Below, in pieces: positions 41,362-49,893 of a stretch of 64,000 nucleotides of DNA; the stretch's first letter is position 1, and each line of letters begins with the position of its first letter. Source of the DNA: Anammoximicrobium sp964645045 (GTDB lineage: Bacteria > Planctomycetota > Planctomycetia > Pirellulales > Pirellulaceae); the NCBI GenBank assembly GCA_964645045.1, contig CAZXYZ010000055.1, positions 7,045 through 71,044 on the forward strand. Reading direction: 5' to 3'. The notes beneath the pieces were generated by a model. It searched no databases. It had not been told where the DNA came from and saw only the letters and a program-made list of their open reading frames with translations. Position numbers and translations under genes: made by a program.

Positions 41362-42822
41362 ATGACCAGTGCCGCTGATTCGAACCTGCGTCCTGCGCCC
41401 GACCAGGAACTGGTGGACATCGCCCGCTACGTGGCCGAGTACCGGATCGAGAGCCAGGAAGCCTACGCGACGGCCCGCTATTGCCTGCTGGATTCACTGG
41501 CCTGCGCCCTGCTGGCCCTGCGTTTTCCGGCCTGCACACGGTTGCTCGGCCCGCTCGTTCCCGGCACGCTCGTACCGCACGGCGTGCCGGTGCCCGGGAC
41601 GGCATTCGTCCTGGACCCGTGCCAAGCGGCGTTCGACATCGGCGCGATGGTCCGCTGGCTCGACTTCAACGACACTTGGCTGGCCGCCGAATGGGGGCAT
41701 CCGTCGGACAACCTGGGCGCCATCCTCGCCGTGTCCGACTTCGTCAGCCGCCGCAACGCGGCGCTCGGGCAACCGCCGTTGACGGTGCGCGACGTGCTGA
41801 CCGCCATGGTCAAAGCCCACGAGATCCAGGGCGTGCTGGCACTGGAAAACAGTTTCAATCGTGTCGGCCTGGACCACGTGGTGCTGGTCAAGGTGGCCAG
41901 CACGGCGGTGGCGATGCACTTGCTGGGTGGCAGCCAATCGCAGATTGTGGACGCCTTGTCGCAAGCCTGGGTCGACGGGCAGAGTCTCCGCACCTACCGC
42001 CACGCGCCCAACACGGTTTCCCGCAAGAGTTGGGCGGCCGGCGACGCCACCAGCCGCGGCGTGCGTTTGGCCCTGATGACGTTGCAGGGCGAGCCGGGCC
42101 TGACCAGCCCGCTGACGGCGGCCCGCTGGGGGTTCGGCGACGTGCTGTTCCAAGGCCGCCGCCTGCAGGTGTCACGGCCGTACGGCACGTACGTCATGGA
42201 GCATGTGCTGTTCAAAATCTCGTTCCCGGCCGAATTTCACGCCCAGACGGCCGTCGAGTGTGCCCTGCAACTACACCCGATAATCCACGACCGACTGGAC
42301 CAGATCGAGCGGATCGAGTTGCGGACGCAGGAGCCGGCCATCCGGATCATCAGCAAGGCCGGGCCGCTGCATAATCCGGCCGACCGCGATCATTGCCTGC
42401 AGTACATGGTGGCCGTGCCGCTGATCTTCGGGCGTCTGGATGCCGCTTGCTACGAGGACGAGTTTGCCCGGGACCCACGGATCGATGCGTTGCGGGCTAA
42501 GATGACGGTGGCCGAAGAACCGCAGTTCACCCGCGACTACTATGATCCCGACCGGCGTGCGATCGGCAATGCAGTCCAGGTCTTTTTCCGGGACGGCTCG
42601 AGCACCGAACCGGTGGCCGTCGCCTACCCCCTGGGCCATCGCCGCCGCCGCGCGGAGGGCATCCCGCTCTTGCTGCAGAAATTCCGGGACGCCCTAACCG
42701 CCCACTTCCCGCCGCCGCAGGCCCAAGCCATCGATACCATGTGCCAGGAAGCGGAGAAACTGGAGGCCGTGCCGGTCCCCGGATTCATGGACCGGCTCGC
42801 CTGCAAAGGCGAACAGCCGTAG
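41362..42822 (+). CDS. prpD: 2-methylcitrate dehydratase
   Basis: PrpD dehydrates 2-methylcitrate to 2-methyl-cis-aconitate without an Fe-S cluster. The 486-residue protein carries MmgE/PrpD family features: LVDIARYVAEYRIESQEAYA, DFNDTWLAAEWGHPSDNLGA, HVVLVKVASTAVAMHLLGG, the region RKSWAAGDATSRGVRLALM and the C-terminal HRRRRAEGIPLL. It begins 12 bases after prpC. The hydratase step (aconitase AcnB or PrpF/AcnD) is not encoded here. Confidence 0.94.
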   Translation: MTSAADSNLRPAPDQELVDIARYVAEYRIESQEAYATARYCLLDSLACALLALRFPACTRLLGPLVPGTLVPHGVPVPGTAFVLDPCQAAFDIGAMVRWLDFNDTWLAAEWGHPSDNLGAILAVSDFVSRRNAALGQPPLTVRDVLTAMVKAHEIQGVLALENSFNRVGLDHVVLVKVASTAVAMHLLGGSQSQIVDALSQAWVDGQSLRTYRHAPNTVSRKSWAAGDATSRGVRLALMTLQGEPGLTSPLTAARWGFGDVLFQGRRLQVSRPYGTYVMEHVLFKISFPAEFHAQTAVECALQLHPIIHDRLDQIERIELRTQEPAIRIISKAGPLHNPADRDHCLQYMVAVPLIFGRLDAACYEDEFARDPRIDALRAKMTVAEEPQFTRDYYDPDRRAIGNAVQVFFRDGSSTEPVAVAYPLGHRRRRAEGIPLLLQKFRDALTAHFPPPQAQAIDTMCQEAEKLEAVPVPGFMDRLACKGEQP

Positions 42823-42895
42823 GAACACGGGCCGATTTCTTTCCACTTCTGGTTTGAGGCGCAACCGGCTGCGACGACCACACCGCCAAACAGGT

Positions 42896-44710
42896 CTACT
42901 CTTTCTTCAGCCCTTCGGATTGCAGTTTGCGGAAAGCGTCGACGCCGTCGCCGACGGGTTCGCCTTCCTTGCTCTCCTTCTTCTTCACGACGTCGTCCAG
43001 GCCGAGTTGAATCTTCTTGAAGGTCTTGTCCGACACCAAGTAGTACCAATCGGCGAACCGCGTGTTTTCCTTGGCGACCGTATCTTTGGCCTTCTTGATC
43101 TTGTCGTTCCGTTCGTCGATCTTGCGCTGATTTTCCTTGTTGATCCGTTCACGCTCTTTTTCGATCTCGGATTCTTTGGCCTCGGTATCGATCTTGGGCT
43201 TGGCCTCGGTCTTGGCGTCTGCGGCCGGCTTGGCTTCCGGTTTCGTTTCGGCTTCCGGCTTTGGTTCGGCCGCCTGCTTGGCTTCGCCTTCCGGTTTGGC
43301 TTCGGTCACCGGCTTGGCCGCGTCTTCCGGCTTGGCCGCTTCCTTCGCTTCGGGCTCGTCGCTGGCCGTCGGCTTGGCGGTTTCGCTCGATGTTTCGGCC
43401 GATTTGGCTTCGGGCTTCACTTCCGGTTTAGCTTCCGGTTTAGCTTCCGGTTTAGCTTCCGGTTTGGCTTCGACCTTGGCTTCCGGCTTCGTTTCCTTTG
43501 TCGGCTCCGGCTTGGCACCCGTAGGCAATTCCGGCAGTGGTTGCAGCTCGGGCTGGGGGAATTTGGCCATATCGACGCGAGTCGTCACGAACAGGTAGCG
43601 GTTCTGGCCTTGGTCTTCCGTTCCTTCGGCGACTTCCTCGGTCTCCCCAAAACGCAACACGTACTCGACGCCGTCCTTCGTGCCCACGCTCACTTCGCCG
43701 TTGGCGCTCAGCAGTTCCACCTCGCCGCTGGCCGCGGGGACCATGTAGAAACCATGCTTGGCCAAGTCCATGACGCCCTCGTCGTCTTTGGCGTAACCTT
43801 CGCCGGCCTTAAGGTCAGCTCCCAACCCCTTGGGTTTGCGGCGGACGTCGGCGATTTCCAGTTCGTCCACGGCGGTCTTGAGGTCGTTCAACTTGTCCTT
43901 GTTCAATTCTTCCTGGTCGGACAACGCGACAACGGCCCCTTCGCCTTTGTTGTACTTTGTCAGCTCGCGCAACTTCCACTCGGAATCCTTGAAGTCGGCG
44001 GCGACGTCATACTTCTTGTCGATCAACACGCGATTGGGCGGTTGCAGCGAGACGGTGTAGTTCTTCAAGGCCACGTTTTCCACGTCCCAGCTCTTCAGAT
44101 CCTTGAACAGATCCTTCTCGATCCAATCCTGGAACTTGGTGGACAGCTTTTCCGGGTCGATTTTGACCGTGTAGACCACGTCTTTCTTCGGTTCGCGGAC
44201 AAACCGCTGGTCATCCGCGCCTTTGACCTTCTTGCCGATGATCAGGCTGGCGAGGTTCTGTGACTTGGAGTCCTCGAACCGGACCAGCAAGCCAACCCCT
44301 TCGTCGCCCACTTTCAATTTGTCCTTATCCGGCTCGATCACGCCGAACAGGCGATGGTCGCCGGATACCGTCGACGCAATGCCCAGGACCTGGAGGTCGA
44401 CCAGCAACAATGCGGCGTCTCGCACGCGCGTTTCGGCGTCGGCCGGATAGCCGCCATGGGACGGCAGCGTCCAGGCGCCGGATGCCTTGTCCCGAGCCAC
44501 GCGGAATTCGTCCAGCGTCCCCAACGCCTCGTCATACCTGACGATTTCCATGCGATCCGCCTTGGCCGGGTCGTCGAAGTCTTTGAACAACGCCTTTTTT
44601 TCCAACTCGCTGACCTTGAACTCCTCGATCTGCGGGCGCGACAGATATGCGACCAGCGCGACCAACAGAGCCACTCCCACGTAAATCAGCGTTTTGATGC
44701 CTTCAGTCAT
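42896..44710 (-). CDS. DUF4340 protein of the gliding-type ABC transporter, with Lys/Pro/Glu/Ala-rich linker
   Basis: The 604-residue protein has one N-terminal membrane helix (residues about 5-23) and a DUF4340 region (about 30-340, with TLPSHGGYPADAETRVRDAA and the beta-rich lipase-like repeats). Residues about 385-525 are low-complexity KPEAKPEAKPEV-type repeats (four 12-bp DNA units at 43421-43468), then a coiled-coil (EKERERINKENQRKI). DUF4340 proteins often follow GldG in ABC transporters of the gliding/nutrient type. It starts 61 bases after the GldF-GldG gene. Confidence 0.82.
   Translation of the reverse strand: MTEGIKTLIYVGVALLVALVAYLSRPQIEEFKVSELEKKALFKDFDDPAKADRMEIVRYDEALGTLDEFRVARDKASGAWTLPSHGGYPADAETRVRDAALLLVDLQVLGIASTVSGDHRLFGVIEPDKDKLKVGDEGVGLLVRFEDSKSQNLASLIIGKKVKGADDQRFVREPKKDVVYTVKIDPEKLSTKFQDWIEKDLFKDLKSWDVENVALKNYTVSLQPPNRVLIDKKYDVAADFKDSEWKLRELTKYNKGEGAVVALSDQEELNKDKLNDLKTAVDELEIADVRRKPKGLGADLKAGEGYAKDDEGVMDLAKHGFYMVPAASGEVELLSANGEVSVGTKDGVEYVLRFGETEEVAEGTEDQGQNRYLFVTTRVDMAKFPQPELQPLPELPTGAKPEPTKETKPEAKVEAKPEAKPEAKPEAKPEVKPEAKSAETSSETAKPTASDEPEAKEAAKPEDAAKPVTEAKPEGEAKQAAEPKPEAETKPEAKPAADAKTEAKPKIDTEAKESEIEKERERINKENQRKIDERNDKIKKAKDTVAKENTRFADWYYLVSDKTFKKIQLGLDDVVKKKESKEGEPVGDGVDAFRKLQSEGLKKE
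43421..43468 (-). repeat. Four 12-bp tandem units encoding the KPEA linker
   Basis: The plus-strand unit TTCCGGTTTAGC occurs three times exactly and once with one change, encoding repeats of the Lys-Pro-Glu-Ala linker on the minus strand. Confidence 0.8.
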
Positions 44711-44771
44711 AATTCTTGTCTCTCCAACATCAATTCGAACCGCTCATGCGACCGGCAGGTGGAAAAGGTCC

Positions 44772-47700
44772 TTACCGCATCCGCGACTTGGCCACGCCCT
44801 CGCGTTCACGCAGGCGGCGCCGGACGAACACGATCAAGCCGATCAACAGCGGCGGGATGGGTGGCAGCGCCACCGCCAGGAACTTGTACCAATTCTTGAT
44901 CCCCACGATTTCCAGGTCCACTTTGCGGCGGATCTCTTCGATCTGCTCGTCCCGCTGACGTTGCATCTGTTCGCGTTTCACGTCCAGCCGGCGTTTCAAG
45001 CGTTCCTGAACCTCCGCCAGCTTCTGGGCCCGGCTCTGCAGATCCGAAAACCGAATGCCGCCCTGCCCCCCGGCACTCTGCTTGGCCTGCAACTCCTCCA
45101 ACTCCTTCTGGAACTTGTCGATTTCCTTCGCGTTCTCTTCCTCGATGGCTTTGACCGCTTTGTCAAACTCTTCCTGGTACTTCATCCGCTCGCGGAACTC
45201 GGTCTGGCGGGCATCCTGCGCGCCAACTTCCACAATCCGCAGCGTACTGTGCTTGGGCTTGCGTTTGCGGATCTCGATGTAGTCGTCGTCGCCCGAAAGC
45301 ACGTCGATGATATTCAGCAGGAAGTTCACGTTCTCGAACTGCCAGCTGATTTCTTCATCCTCGCCCGGCCGAGCGCGAATTCGGAGGAACGCGGGCATCA
45401 TCAAGTCGATGTCGGAAACGTAGACCACGTCCAGGCCGCGTTCCTTCGTCTCTGTGGCTTCGGACTTGGGGGCTTCGGGCTTGGATGCTTCGGGCTTGGA
45501 TGCTTCGGGCTTGGCAGCCTCTTTGCCGTCGGCGGCTTTGTCCGCGGCAGGATCTTTGTCTTTCGCGGCACCAGCATCCGGCTTGACGTCCACCTTCGCC
45601 GGCTCCGCGGACCCCGTTTCCGGTTTGCTCTCGACCTTGGCCGCAGGATCCTTGGCAGCCTTCGCGTCGTCGGCGGTCTTCGCCTCGTCGGCCCCGGCGT
45701 CCGACATCTGCTTGTCCTCCGGCAGCTTGCCGGTAATGCGGGCGGCGATGGTTTGCGGCCCCTTGCGATCGCCTTGGGCGACCTTCATCAGGAAGGGGTT
45801 CTCCCGGTTGTCCATAAACGCTTGGAAGCTCAACGTGCCGGCCATCTCGCCGGTCGTCGCCAGCTTGGTGAATTTGAGATCGCTACCCGCGTCCGGTTTG
45901 ATCGCGCCTGGTACCGGGAAGAAGATTTCCGACAACCCCGCGGTGATCGGCGACTGGTCATTGATGGACTCCTCGCCTCCAGGGGCTTCGCGGCGGCAGA
46001 AGACCCACGAGTCGGGGATGCCCTGGATCTGCAGTTTCAAGTACGGATTGAAATCCTGCCAAACGATGTCGGGCGAGAACATGCCCATCATGCCGGTTTC
46101 GCCGGATACGTCGATCCCCAGCAGGTTCCACATCTTCCGCATGTCCGCCTTGGGCTGCGGTCCTTGCTGTTGGAACATCATTCCGCCGGGCGGCATCTTC
46201 GGCTCGCCCGTGGCCGGCGCGGACATGAAAATCGGACGGGGATCTTCGAACACCGCCGTAGGCTGGCCGCTCTTAATCGCTTCCAGCACATTGTCCAACT
46301 GCTCGGGACTGAGTGACGACGGCTGGGCGACCAGCATTACGTCGTACGTGTCCTTTTCGATCGGGTTGGTGGGGTCGATTTCCTTGACTTCGTACTGTTT
46401 TTCCAGCTCGGTGACGATCTCCTGCTTGGGGATGTCCTGCGGCCGGCCGCCGGCAAACGAGAATCCGCCAAACAACTGCACGTCGGTCCGCACAATGCCG
46501 ACAGTCTTACGTTCTTTTTTGGCCACGGTGCAGATCGAACGAATCAACTCGTACTCGACCGGGATACCGTAGTCGAAGAACGGCACGACGACTTTTTCCA
46601 GTCCGCACGTGAACGCGGCCGCCAGGAAAATCTGCTCGTCCTTGATTGCCCCGCGCGTCCGCGTCCGCACCCCCTCGGGCTTGATGCCATATCGTTTTTC
46701 CGCCAGCGAAGCCAGTTCGATGGCATCTTCGCTGCCCTCATCCAGGATGTGCATCCGCACATTGAGGTTGCCCTCGGCCGTCGCGTTAAATTCCTTGAGC
46801 ATCGACATCAAGTCCGCCTTCGTTTTGGCGTACAACTCGGGAACCTGCCCGCTGATGAAGGCTTCGATTTGAATCGTATGCTCGGGCTTCAATTCCTTGA
46901 GCAAACGCTTTGTGTCCGGGGCCAGCGAGCTGACTTTGCCCACCGTCAAATCGCTCCGCGCGTTGCTCAGCACGTCGCTGTTGGCAAACACGAAGTTCAC
47001 GCCCAACACGATCGCGATCAGCGATACGGTCCGGACCAGATAGTGCCCCAACAAAGACGTCCCGTCGCGGCCCCCCGACCAATGCCGGCTGCCGATCAAC
47101 ACCATGCTGAGATACAGACCGACGGCAGCGACCAGCGCAAAATAAGCCACCGAAGAAAGACTGACAATGCCGCGCCCGAAATCATCGAACTGAGCCCCGA
47201 TGCTCCAGCCGGACACCAAGCGGGCCAGCGTGGTATTGCGAACGATGACATCGGCTTTAATGGCAAACACCAGCGGGGCATTGAACATCGCGCCGAGGAT
47301 GAAACCGACCGTTAAATTGCTGGTCAAGAACGAAGCAATCATGCCCACAGCCAGCATCGCCATGCCCACGAACCAGTAGCCCAGGTACGTGGCGAAGAAC
47401 AGACCGGTATCCAAGTCGCCCAGGGTCAGCGAGGCCAGCACGATGAAGTTGCAGAACTGCGAAAACAATAGCGAGGCGGTAAAAATCGAGGCGGCCGCAA
47501 CGTACTTGCCGACGACAATGTCGAAATCCGCGGCCGGCAACGTCAGCAGCAATTCGTCGGTGCCCTGCCGGCGCTCGTCTGACCAAATCCCCATCGTGAT
47601 CGCGGGAATAAAGATCAGCATGATATATGGCAGGAATTTATTCAGTTGACCCAAGTTTGCCAGATTTGCGTTGAAGAACTCGTGCGGCCAAAAAGCCGCA

Positions 47701-47891
47701 AACGAAGTCAACAGCACGAACAAGCACAAGAACACGTACCCTGTAGGGTTGCTGAAATACCCAATGAAGTTCCGCTTCAGCACGGCCAACGTGGCCCGCT
47801 TCATGGTGCATAGCGGCGCGATGACGACCGCCAGGATCACCAAAAAGATCGCGTTGAGCAGCAAGAGGGTCAGGAGGGAGTTCAGGAACAT
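44772..47891 (-). CDS. GldF-GldG fusion: ABC-2 permease plus GldG-type auxiliary domain
   Basis: The start MFLNSLLTLLLLNAIF at 47891 was used. Residues about 1-290 are an ABC-2 permease with six or more helices (SNPTGYVFLCLFVLLTSF, LTSNLTVGFILGAMF). From about 320 comes a GldG-like ABC_transp_aux domain (DTKRLLKELKPEHTIQIEAF, VARTDVQLFGG-like) with a DVMLVAQPSSLSPEQLDN stretch; then an Ala/Lys/Pro/Glu linker with SKPEA repeats, a coiled-coil of Gln/Arg/Glu-rich residues (about 930-990) and a last membrane helix (PPIPPLLIGLIVFV). At 1039 residues it is a fusion of proteins that are separate in Bacteroidetes. The partner ATPase GldA is encoded upstream and DUF4340 downstream. Confidence 0.85.
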   Translation of the reverse strand: MFLNSLLTLLLLNAIFLVILAVVIAPLCTMKRATLAVLKRNFIGYFSNPTGYVFLCLFVLLTSFAAFWPHEFFNANLANLGQLNKFLPYIMLIFIPAITMGIWSDERRQGTDELLLTLPAADFDIVVGKYVAAASIFTASLLFSQFCNFIVLASLTLGDLDTGLFFATYLGYWFVGMAMLAVGMIASFLTSNLTVGFILGAMFNAPLVFAIKADVIVRNTTLARLVSGWSIGAQFDDFGRGIVSLSSVAYFALVAAVGLYLSMVLIGSRHWSGGRDGTSLLGHYLVRTVSLIAIVLGVNFVFANSDVLSNARSDLTVGKVSSLAPDTKRLLKELKPEHTIQIEAFISGQVPELYAKTKADLMSMLKEFNATAEGNLNVRMHILDEGSEDAIELASLAEKRYGIKPEGVRTRTRGAIKDEQIFLAAAFTCGLEKVVVPFFDYGIPVEYELIRSICTVAKKERKTVGIVRTDVQLFGGFSFAGGRPQDIPKQEIVTELEKQYEVKEIDPTNPIEKDTYDVMLVAQPSSLSPEQLDNVLEAIKSGQPTAVFEDPRPIFMSAPATGEPKMPPGGMMFQQQGPQPKADMRKMWNLLGIDVSGETGMMGMFSPDIVWQDFNPYLKLQIQGIPDSWVFCRREAPGGEESINDQSPITAGLSEIFFPVPGAIKPDAGSDLKFTKLATTGEMAGTLSFQAFMDNRENPFLMKVAQGDRKGPQTIAARITGKLPEDKQMSDAGADEAKTADDAKAAKDPAAKVESKPETGSAEPAKVDVKPDAGAAKDKDPAADKAADGKEAAKPEASKPEASKPEAPKSEATETKERGLDVVYVSDIDLMMPAFLRIRARPGEDEEISWQFENVNFLLNIIDVLSGDDDYIEIRKRKPKHSTLRIVEVGAQDARQTEFRERMKYQEEFDKAVKAIEEENAKEIDKFQKELEELQAKQSAGGQGGIRFSDLQSRAQKLAEVQERLKRRLDVKREQMQRQRDEQIEEIRRKVDLEIVGIKNWYKFLAVALPPIPPLLIGLIVFVRRRLREREGVAKSRMR

Positions 47892-47981
47892 AGCTACTTC
47901 TCTCAACCGAGTTAAAAGCCAAATGTGCAGATCAAGCCAAGGTGGGCCCGAAAACCGGGGCCGCCGCCAGACCAGTGCGGC

Positions 47982-48731
47982 TTACGCCGCGGTCAACCGC
48001 CTGAATACGCCGTCCAGGCCGCCTGTTTCATGCGTGAGATCTGCAACCGATCCATCGTGGGGAACTTTGACTAGGCGGCCTTCGTTAATGAGGATCACCC
48101 GACTGGCCATCGCCTCGACCTCCTGTAAGATGTGCGTGGACAGCAAGATAGTCTTCTTCTCATCATCGCGCAACCGTTCCATCGTCCGCCGGACTTCGCG
48201 AATCTGGTTGGGATCCAAACCGGCCGTCGGCTCGTCCAGAATCAGGACGTCCGGCTCGTGGAGCAGCGATTGCGCCATGCCCAGACGCTGGCGATACCCC
48301 TTGGACAGTTTGGAGATCGGCTTGTGGAACACGCTGCCCAACATGCACAAATCGACGACGGCTTCGATCCTCGCTTGCCGCCGTTCGCGGGACATGCCCC
48401 GGGCATCCGCAAAGAACTCCAGCAGACTATGGGGAGTCATATCGGGATACAACGGCCCATTTTCGGGCAGGTATCCCAGCCGCTCGGAACCCGCCAAGCG
48501 GTTGACCGCCATGTTGTGCCCGGCGATCCTCGCAATGCCTTCCGAGGGAGCGACATAACCGGTCAGCAACTTCATCGTCGTGCTCTTGCCGGCGCCGTTG
48601 GGGCCCAAAAAGGCCACCAACTCCCCTTCATGCACGCTGAAGGACACATCGCGGCACGCCGCGAAGGGACCATAGAACTTGGAGAGGCCAACGGCCTCGA
48701 TCATCGGCTGGCTGTCCACCTTGTCAATCAT
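47982..48731 (-). CDS. ABC transporter ATP-binding protein (GldA-like)
   Basis: The 249-residue protein has all ABC motifs: Walker A GPNGAGKSTTMKLLTGY (residues about 43-60), Q-loop region GYLPENGPLYPDMT, signature LSKGYRQRLGMAQSLLHEP, Walker B LILDEPTAGLDPNQ, and the switch His in LLSTHILQEVE. The GYLPENGPLY form is typical of GldA and copper-ABC (NosF)-like ATPases. It would drive the GldF-GldG permease 90 bases downstream. The start ATG 48731 is followed by another at MIEAVGL. Confidence 0.92.
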   Translation of the reverse strand: MIDKVDSQPMIEAVGLSKFYGPFAACRDVSFSVHEGELVAFLGPNGAGKSTTMKLLTGYVAPSEGIARIAGHNMAVNRLAGSERLGYLPENGPLYPDMTPHSLLEFFADARGMSRERRQARIEAVVDLCMLGSVFHKPISKLSKGYRQRLGMAQSLLHEPDVLILDEPTAGLDPNQIREVRRTMERLRDDEKKTILLSTHILQEVEAMASRVILINEGRLVKVPHDGSVADLTHETGGLDGVFRRLTAA

Positions 48732-48998
48732 GGTTTCGCCAAGTCACAATCGGAGGGAAAGTTCGGTAGGAAGTTCGGCCAGAATGGCAGGCCGATCAAA
48801 CGTCCTGTTACGTAAAGAGCCCAAATTTGGTTCAATCTGGCAGGCGCTCACGCAAAGTGCCCCAGTGTAGCAACATCCGGGCCGAACGCAATTTGCCTCT
48901 CGCTCTTGTCCATCTACAAAATTTGCTTAGTCTTTACGAGACCTTGACTTGGGCTTTCGCAGGAAAGCCATGAACGGCTCTTGAACGGGCGCTAACCG

Positions 48999-49676
48999 AT
49001 GTGCGGACGCTTTACCTTGAAAACCCGCTCGACCGCGTTGGTCGAGCAATTTGGCGGCGAGTTGGCCTTCGACCCGGGCCTGCGATACAATATCGCGCCC
49101 ACCCAAGCGGTGGCCGTCGTGCGGATCGCACCGGACACCAGCGTCAGGCAGTGGCAGCTGGTGCGGTGGGGCTTGGTCCCATCCTGGGCGAAAGACGCGT
49201 CGATCGGCAGTCGAATGATCAACGCCCGCGCTGAAACCGTCGCCGGCAAGCCGTCCTTCCGCACTTCCTTTCGCCGCCGCCGCTGTCTCGTGCCAGCCGA
49301 CGGATACTTCGAGTGGCAGAAGACCGGGCAAGGCAAGCAGCCGTACTATATCCGCATGCGCGACGACCGGCCCTTCGCCATGGCCGGGCTGTGGGAGAGT
49401 TGGTTGAACCCGGCAACCAACGAGCCGCTCCTGTCCTGTACGATCATCACCACGCAGGCGAACGAGTTGACGCAGCCGATTCACGATCGGATGCCGGTGA
49501 TTTTGGCCGCGGCCGACTACGAAATGTGGCTGGATCCGCAGCCGCCGGATCCGGAGCGACTGGGCGCTCTGCTCCGGCCGTGCGACAGCGCGACGCTGCG
49601 TGCCGATCCGGTGGACACGTACGTCAACAGCCCGCGGAATGACGGACCGCGGTGCGTCGAATTGCAGAGTCGCTAA
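48999..49676 (+). CDS. yedK: SRAP-domain abasic-site processing protein (YedK/HMCES family)
   Basis: The 225-residue protein begins MCGRF, where Cys2 becomes the N-terminal residue that bonds covalently with abasic sites in single-stranded DNA. Other conserved features are YNIAPTQ (Asn), MINARAETV, CLVPADGYFEWQKTG with the Glu, and IHDRMPVIL with the His. It shields abasic sites during DNA replication and repair. The ATG at 48999 must be right because Met1 removal exposes the cysteine. It is divergent from the ABC exporter operon and shows no LexA-type site that I can see. Confidence 0.95.
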   Translation: MCGRFTLKTRSTALVEQFGGELAFDPGLRYNIAPTQAVAVVRIAPDTSVRQWQLVRWGLVPSWAKDASIGSRMINARAETVAGKPSFRTSFRRRRCLVPADGYFEWQKTGQGKQPYYIRMRDDRPFAMAGLWESWLNPATNEPLLSCTIITTQANELTQPIHDRMPVILAAADYEMWLDPQPPDPERLGALLRPCDSATLRADPVDTYVNSPRNDGPRCVELQSR

Positions 49677-49815
49677 GTGCGTGGGATGCCTGTTGGTGGC
49701 GATCATTCTGGGTTACATTTCTTACCGGGCGTCGTTGTCCGCCATCTGTGTTTACCGCATGAAACGCTGGGGCCAGCTGATGCCGCCGTCGGCCGAGCCG
49801 AAAAGGCATCGCGAC

Positions 49816-49833
49816 GGCGTCCATCAGGACGCC
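49816..49833. repeat. Perfect 7-bp stem hairpin (GGCGTCC/GGACGCC)
   Basis: A 7-bp stem with a 4-base loop lies 140 bases after the SRAP stop, in the gap to the sialidase-like gene. It lacks a T-tract, so a terminator role is only possible. Confidence 0.35.
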
Positions 49834-49893
49834 GGACGGTAACAACCCCGGCACAATCCGGGATCGCCACTCGACCGCATTAGGAGTCCGAGA

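Noticed and set aside
42854..44263. 469-codon plus-strand frame rich in Phe/Gly/Arg
   Set aside because: It is the complement of the Lys/Pro/Glu/Ala repeats of the DUF4340 gene, which has the credible domain structure.
49677..49842. Short frame with a hydrophobic stretch (CLLVAIILGYISYR) after the SRAP gene
   Set aside because: It has no credible start codon or ribosome site and runs in from the SRAP gene in another frame.
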